Source: Rhodoferax sp. TS-BS-61-7
GTDB lineage: Bacteria; Pseudomonadota; Gammaproteobacteria; Burkholderiales; Burkholderiaceae_C
Length of the DNA: 64,000 bases
Direction of reading: 5' to 3'
Assembly: GCF_002943465.1 (NCBI RefSeq)
Contig: NZ_PTQY01000003.1
Location: 186,001-250,000, forward strand
Shown here: positions 60,279 through 64,000 of the stretch, piece after piece
Layout: every line of letters begins with the position of its first letter
How positions within the stretch are numbered: position 1 is the first letter of the stretch
Program-made: the position numbers and the translations under genes
The notes under the pieces: model-generated
Seen by the model: only the letters and a program-made list of their open reading frames with translations
The model's database searches: none
What the model was told of the DNA's origin: nothing

Positions 60279-61175
60279 ATGTTGTCCAAATTCCGACAGG
60301 TTGCGCTCATTGGCAAGTACCAATCCACGGGGGGCCGCGCCGTCGGCGCCTCATCGCGTGAGTCGCTGGATGAGATCGCCCATTTCCTCATGGACCAGGG
60401 CTGCGAAATCGTCATCGAGGCCAACACCGCCACCAACACCGAGCTGACCGGCTACACCACCATGGACGTGGCCGGCATTGGCGCCAGCTGCGACCTAGCG
60501 CTGGTAGTGGGCGGAGACGGCACCATGCTGGGCATAGGGCGCCAGTTGGCGCAGTACAAGGTGCCGCTGATCGGTATCAACCAGGGTCGCCTGGGCTTCA
60601 TCACCGACATCCGCTTCGAGCAGTACAAAACCACCCTCTTGCCCATGCTGGCCGGCCACTACGAGCTGGACGACCGCAGCCTGATGCACGCCCGCGTGAT
60701 GCGCGACGGGCACTGCGTGTTCTCGGCGCTGGCCATGAACGATGTGGTGGTGAACCGCGGCGCCACCTCCGGCATGGTCGAGTTGCGCGTGGAGGTGGAC
60801 GGCAACTTTGTGTCCAACCAGCGCGCCGACGGCCTCATCATCGCCACGCCCACGGGCTCCACCGCCTATTCGCTGTCGGCCGGTGGGCCACTCTTACACC
60901 CCTCCATCCCCGGCTGGGTGATGGTGCCCATCGCCCCGCATACATTGTCAAACAGGCCCATAGCCCTCCCCAACACTGCGCGGATAGCTATCGAAATCGT
61001 AGCAGGACGCGATGCCAGCGCCAACTTTGACATGCAAAGCCTGGCCAGTCTGATGCACGGTGACCGCATCGAGGTCACGCTGTCGGAGCACCGGGTGCGC
61101 TTCTTGCACCCCAAGGGCTGGACCTACTTTGACACCCTGCGCCAGAAAATGCATTGGAATGAAGGCGTGGCCTGA
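60279..61175 (+). CDS. nadK: NAD kinase
   Basis: ATP-dependent NAD kinase of 298 aa, full length. [19 protein letters not shown] (GGDG motif near residue 76), [22 protein letters not shown] and [23 protein letters not shown] are present. Near the C-terminus [19 protein letters not shown] is encoded by a sequence matching the dispersed repeat on the opposite strand (60955-61004). This segment aligns with a normal beta strand of the family, so function should be intact. Confidence 0.96.
   Translation: MLSKFRQVALIGKYQSTGGRAVGASSRESLDEIAHFLMDQGCEIVIEANTATNTELTGYTTMDVAGIGASCDLALVVGGDGTMLGIGRQLAQYKVPLIGINQGRLGFITDIRFEQYKTTLLPMLAGHYELDDRSLMHARVMRDGHCVFSALAMNDVVVNRGATSGMVELRVEVDGNFVSNQRADGLIIATPTGSTAYSLSAGGPLLHPSIPGWVMVPIAPHTLSNRPIALPNTARIAIEIVAGRDASANFDMQSLASLMHGDRIEVTLSEHRVRFLHPKGWTYFDTLRQKMHWNEGVA
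60955..61004 (-). repeat. Repeat-like segment inside nadK, copy 8 (diverged)
   Basis: Minus-strand reading TGCTACGATTTCGATAGCTATCCGCGCAGTGTT, then GGGGAGGGCTATGGGCC. The 5' part and both ends fit the consensus, the middle is diverged. Frame reads [12 protein letters not shown], parallel to [10 protein letters not shown] in mutY and [10 protein letters not shown] in ureF. May be an ancient insertion or a chance match in a constrained gene. Confidence 0.5.
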
Positions 61176-61191
61176 GGCCACGTGGTGAGAT

Positions 61192-62841
61192 ATGGCACTC
61201 AAACGGATTATTCTCAGAGACTTTGTGATCGTCAGCGAGTTGGAGCTGGACTTGGAGTCAGGCTTCTCGGTACTGACCGGTGAAACCGGCGCGGGCAAGT
61301 CCATCCTCATCGACGCGCTGCAGCTGGTCACCGGCGCACGCGCCGACACCGGCGTGATCCGTGAAGGTGCGGCGCGCACCGATGTGTCCGCCGAATTCGA
61401 CACGGCCCCCGGCGTGCAAGCCATATTGGATGAGGCCGGCTTTGAAGGCGGCGACAGCCTGCTGCTGCGCCGCACGGTGGACACCCAGGGCAAAAGCCGC
61501 GCCTGGGTGAACGGCAGCCCCGCCACCGCCCAGCAACTGCGCGCCATTGGCGAACAGCTGCTCGACATCCACGGCCAACACGCCTGGCAAAGCCTGACCC
61601 GCCCCGAGGCCGTGCGCGGCCTGCTGGACGCCTACGCCAAGATCAACACCGCCACGCTGACGCAGCTGTGGACCGCCTGGCGCCAAACCCAAACCGCACT
61701 GACCCAGGCCAGCGCAGCACAAGACTCCCTGCAGCGCGAACGCGAACGCATGGCCTGGCAAATTGGCGAGGTGGACAAGCTGGCGCCCCAGCCCCACGAG
61801 TGGGACGAGCTCAACACCAGCCACAGCCGCCTGTCCAACGGCCAGGCTCTGCTGGACGCGGCCGAAGGCGCCGTCAACCTGCTGGAAGACGAGGACAGCA
61901 ACGCCCTGCGCCCGCTGCACGCCGCGCTGCAGCTGCTGCAGGCCCAGGTGCACCTGGAGGCTGAATTCAAAGACCCCGTGGAGGCGTTGACATCGAGCAT
62001 CGCGCAGGTGGAAGACGCCGTACACACCCTGCGCAGCTACGCCCGCCGCACCGAGCTGGACCCCGACCGCCTGGCCGAGCTGGACCAGCGCATGTCGCTG
62101 TGGGTGAGCCTGGCGCGCCGCTACAAGCGCCCGCCCGAAGAGCTGGTGGAGGTGCTGGCCGCGTGGAAGACCGAGCTGGCCGCACTGGACGCCGCCGCCG
62201 ACCTGGAGGGTCTGCAGGCCGCCGAGCGCAAGGCCCAGGCCGCCTACCTGACTGAAGCCAAGGCCATTTCCAAACAACGCGCCAAGGCCGCACCCCTGCT
62301 GGCCCAGAGCATCACCCAGGCCATGCAAGGGTTGGGCATGCAAGGCGGGCAGTTTCAGGTGGCGCTGGAGCCACTGGCCCAGCCGCAGCAGAGCGGGCTG
62401 GAAGACGTGCAGTTTTTGGCCGCGGGCCACGCCGGCAGCACGCCACGCCCTGTGGGCAAGGTGGCGTCGGGCGGCGAGCTGTCGCGTATGGCGCTGGCCA
62501 TTGCGGTCACCACCAGCCAGCTGGGCACCGCACAAACGCTGATCTTTGACGAAGTGGATTCCGGGGTGGGCGGCGCCGTGGCCGAAACCGTGGGCCGCCT
62601 CATGCAGCAGCTAGGGAGCGACCGCCAGGTGCTGGCCGTGACCCACCTGCCCCAGGTGGCCGCCTGTGCAGACCACCACTTGGTCGTCTCCAAAACCCTG
62701 CAAGGCAAGGCCACGCTCAGCACCGTGGCCGCCGTGCACGGCGAGCAGCGCGTGGGCGAAATTGCCCGCATGCTGGGCGGCGAAAAACTCTCCAGCACCA
62801 CCCTGGCCCACGCCAAGGAAATGCTGCAAGCGGGGCTGTGA
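61192..62841 (+). CDS. recN: DNA repair protein RecN
   Basis: SMC-like double-strand-break repair ATPase, 549 aa. [41 protein letters not shown] contains Walker A; a coiled coil of ~200 residues follows; the C-terminal half has the signature [15 protein letters not shown] and Walker [14 protein letters not shown]. Its stop shares one base with the rapZ ATG. Confidence 0.96.
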   Translation: MALKRIILRDFVIVSELELDLESGFSVLTGETGAGKSILIDALQLVTGARADTGVIREGAARTDVSAEFDTAPGVQAILDEAGFEGGDSLLLRRTVDTQGKSRAWVNGSPATAQQLRAIGEQLLDIHGQHAWQSLTRPEAVRGLLDAYAKINTATLTQLWTAWRQTQTALTQASAAQDSLQRERERMAWQIGEVDKLAPQPHEWDELNTSHSRLSNGQALLDAAEGAVNLLEDEDSNALRPLHAALQLLQAQVHLEAEFKDPVEALTSSIAQVEDAVHTLRSYARRTELDPDRLAELDQRMSLWVSLARRYKRPPEELVEVLAAWKTELAALDAAADLEGLQAAERKAQAAYLTEAKAISKQRAKAAPLLAQSITQAMQGLGMQGGQFQVALEPLAQPQQSGLEDVQFLAAGHAGSTPRPVGKVASGGELSRMALAIAVTTSQLGTAQTLIFDEVDSGVGGAVAETVGRLMQQLGSDRQVLAVTHLPQVAACADHHLVVSKTLQGKATLSTVAAVHGEQRVGEIARMLGGEKLSSTTLAHAKEMLQAGL

Positions 62842-63725
62842 TGGAGATTGTGCTGATCACCGGCATGTCCGGCTCCGGCAAATCGGTGGCGCTGAACGCG
62901 CTGGAAGACGCCGGCTTTTACTGCGTGGACAACCTGCCGCCCGAGCTGCTGCTGCCCTTTGTGGAGCTGGAGCAGCAGCACAACGCGCCGCGCGTGGCGA
63001 TTGCCATGGATGTGCGCAGTGCCACCTCGCTCCCCCTGGTGCCAAAGCAACTGGCCGCCGTGCGTGCGCTGGGCGTGGGGGTCAAGTCTCTGTTTCTGGA
63101 CGCCACCACCGACACCCTGGTGCGTCGTTATTCGGAGACCCGGCGCAAACACCCACTCTCGCAAAACAGCTCGGACCACGGCGAACGCGACGAGCGCCGT
63201 GCGCTGGTGGACGCCATTGAACTGGAGCGCGAGCTGCTGGCCGACCTGCGCGAACAGGCCCATGTGATCGACTCCAGCATCATCCGCCCCTCGCAGCTGC
63301 AGGGCTATGTCAAAGAACTGATTGCCGCACCGGGCGGGCAGCTCACCCTGGTGTTTGAGTCCTTTGCCTTCAAGCGCGGCGTGCCGACAGATGCGGACTA
63401 TATGTTCGACGTGCGCATGCTGCCCAACCCGCACTACGACCCCGCGCTCAAGCACCTGACCGGGCGCGACCAACCGGTGATCGACTTCCTGAAAACGCAG
63501 GACGATGTGGACCGCATGCTGAACCACATCAGCCAGTTTTTGGACAACTGGCTGGACGCCCTGGCACGCGACCACCGCAGCTACGTGACCGTGGCGATTG
63601 GCTGCACGGGCGGGCAACACCGGTCTGTGTACCTGGTGGAGCAGCTGGCCCAGCGCTTTGGTAGCAGCTGGAGCACGCTCAAGCGCCACCGCGAGATGGA
63701 CGCCCTGCAGTCCGGTCTAGGCTGA
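62841..63725 (+). CDS. rapZ: RNase adapter protein RapZ
   Basis: P-loop protein of 294 aa. [32 protein letters not shown] with Walker A GMSGSGKS at ~7-14, RRKHPLS, FSFKxG-like [29 protein letters not shown], and [17 protein letters not shown] are diagnostic. It controls cell-wall amino-sugar synthesis through small RNA decay in enterics. ATG overlaps the recN stop. The last nine bases overlap the mutY stop region on the other strand. Confidence 0.95.
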   Translation: MEIVLITGMSGSGKSVALNALEDAGFYCVDNLPPELLLPFVELEQQHNAPRVAIAMDVRSATSLPLVPKQLAAVRALGVGVKSLFLDATTDTLVRRYSETRRKHPLSQNSSDHGERDERRALVDAIELERELLADLREQAHVIDSSIIRPSQLQGYVKELIAAPGGQLTLVFESFAFKRGVPTDADYMFDVRMLPNPHYDPALKHLTGRDQPVIDFLKTQDDVDRMLNHISQFLDNWLDALARDHRSYVTVAIGCTGGQHRSVYLVEQLAQRFGSSWSTLKRHREMDALQSGLG

Positions 63726-64000
63726 TTTTTCCAGCAGCTTGCGCACCGGCGCAGGCAGGCCCGCCGCAGCCCACTCCGCTGGCAAGAACCAGGCACCCGC
63801 TCCTAAATCTATAGCTGCTTGCGCAATATCCACTTGGGCTGCGTGCATAAAAAGGTCTTTATGCGTGAGCACATGAGTGAATACGGGCAGCATCTCCACG
63901 CGCGTGGCAAGCGGTGCTGGCAGCGCGGCACGCAAGGCATCTTCGCTGTCAAACAGAGGGAAGCACTGCAGCCCCGCCCACACACCGGGCGTGGGCCGCT
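63717..64000 (-). CDS. mutY: A/G-specific adenine glycosylase MutY, C-terminal end only
   Basis: C-terminal NUDIX-like 8-oxoG recognition domain, ~94 residues visible before the window edge: [37 protein letters not shown] (the FTH...LTH motif), and the ending [18 protein letters not shown]. Residues [19 protein letters not shown] in between are encoded by a repeat copy (63799-63848) and lie in a loop where length varies in the family. It converges on and overlaps rapZ by nine bases. Confidence 0.9.
   Translation of the reverse strand, partial: RPTPGVWAGLQCFPLFDSEDALRAALPAPLATRVEMLPVFTHVLTHKDLFMHAAQVDIAQAAIDLGAGAWFLPAEWAAAGLPAPVRKLLEKSA
63799..63848 (+). repeat. Dispersed palindromic repeat, copy 9, inside mutY
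   Basis: CGCTCCTAAATCTATAGCTG... CTTGCGCAATATCCACTTGGGCTGCG. Core identical to copies 2 and 3 over TAGCTGCTTGCGCAATATCCAC, so it is a recent copy. In the mutY frame it reads [14 protein letters not shown] without a stop. Confidence 0.85.

Overview
The window looks like chromosomal DNA of a betaproteobacterium, most likely family Comamonadaceae (Rhodoferax/Polaromonas/Curvibacter-like). The basis is the high GC content, the gene orders (yicC-gmk-rpoZ-spoT-greB, hrcA-nadK-recN-rapZ, ureA-J-B-C-E-F-G), the style of the predicted proteins, and a dispersed ~50-bp repeat of a kind I associate with this family. No search was run; all family calls come from reading motifs.

Layout. 1-12.3 kb: urea-binding protein UrtA (truncated by the window edge), then an accessory patch with two related divergent LysR/SDR modules (the second with a truncated regulator), a short hydrolase remnant, an exported dienelactone-hydrolase-like protein with its AraC regulator, a DODA dioxygenase, a lone ABC ATPase, a cytochrome b561/YceI/YceI operon, and small genes including a frameshifted DUF1697 gene. 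12.3-23.1 kb: an NCS1-type transporter fused to a hybrid histidine kinase with its LuxR-type response regulator, divergent from a urease operon (ureA, ureJ/hupE, ureB, ureC, GNAT, ureE, ureF, ureG). A Doc/AbrB toxin-antitoxin pair sits in that operon on the opposite strand. No ureD is visible.

23.1-39.2 kb: tRNA-Ser; a TPR/beta-barrel outer-membrane protein with two FecR-like partners; MFS and CBS proteins; then a housekeeping block (hemW, rdgB, rph, PP2C phosphatase, Ser/Thr kinase, yicC, gmk, rpoZ, spoT, greB), a diguanylate cyclase and tRNA-Arg. 39.2-55.4 kb: a biotin-dependent acyl-CoA carboxylase pathway operon (carboxyltransferase, acyl-CoA dehydrogenase, enoyl-CoA hydratase, biotin carboxylase, DUF849/BKACE enzyme), divergent from an SCP2 protein and a LiuR-like MerR regulator with a palindromic candidate operator between them. 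This operon is split by an ~8.5-kb AT-richer mobile island (about 43156-51641) with three tandem tyrosine-recombinase-type proteins, a small coiled-coil protein and a KAP-type P-loop NTPase as cargo. The architecture recalls Tn554, RIT and Gamma-Mobile-Trio elements. 55.4-64 kb: AsmA, two unknown proteins, tRNA-CAT, hrcA, nadK, recN, rapZ and the end of mutY.

The most notable structures are (1) the three-recombinase island with NTPase cargo inside a catabolic operon; (2) ten copies of a ~50-bp palindromic repeat, five inside reading frames (ureJ, ureF, an enoyl-CoA hydratase, nadK, mutY) always in an open frame, and three more supplying stop codons; (3) the transporter-histidine kinase fusion facing the urease operon.
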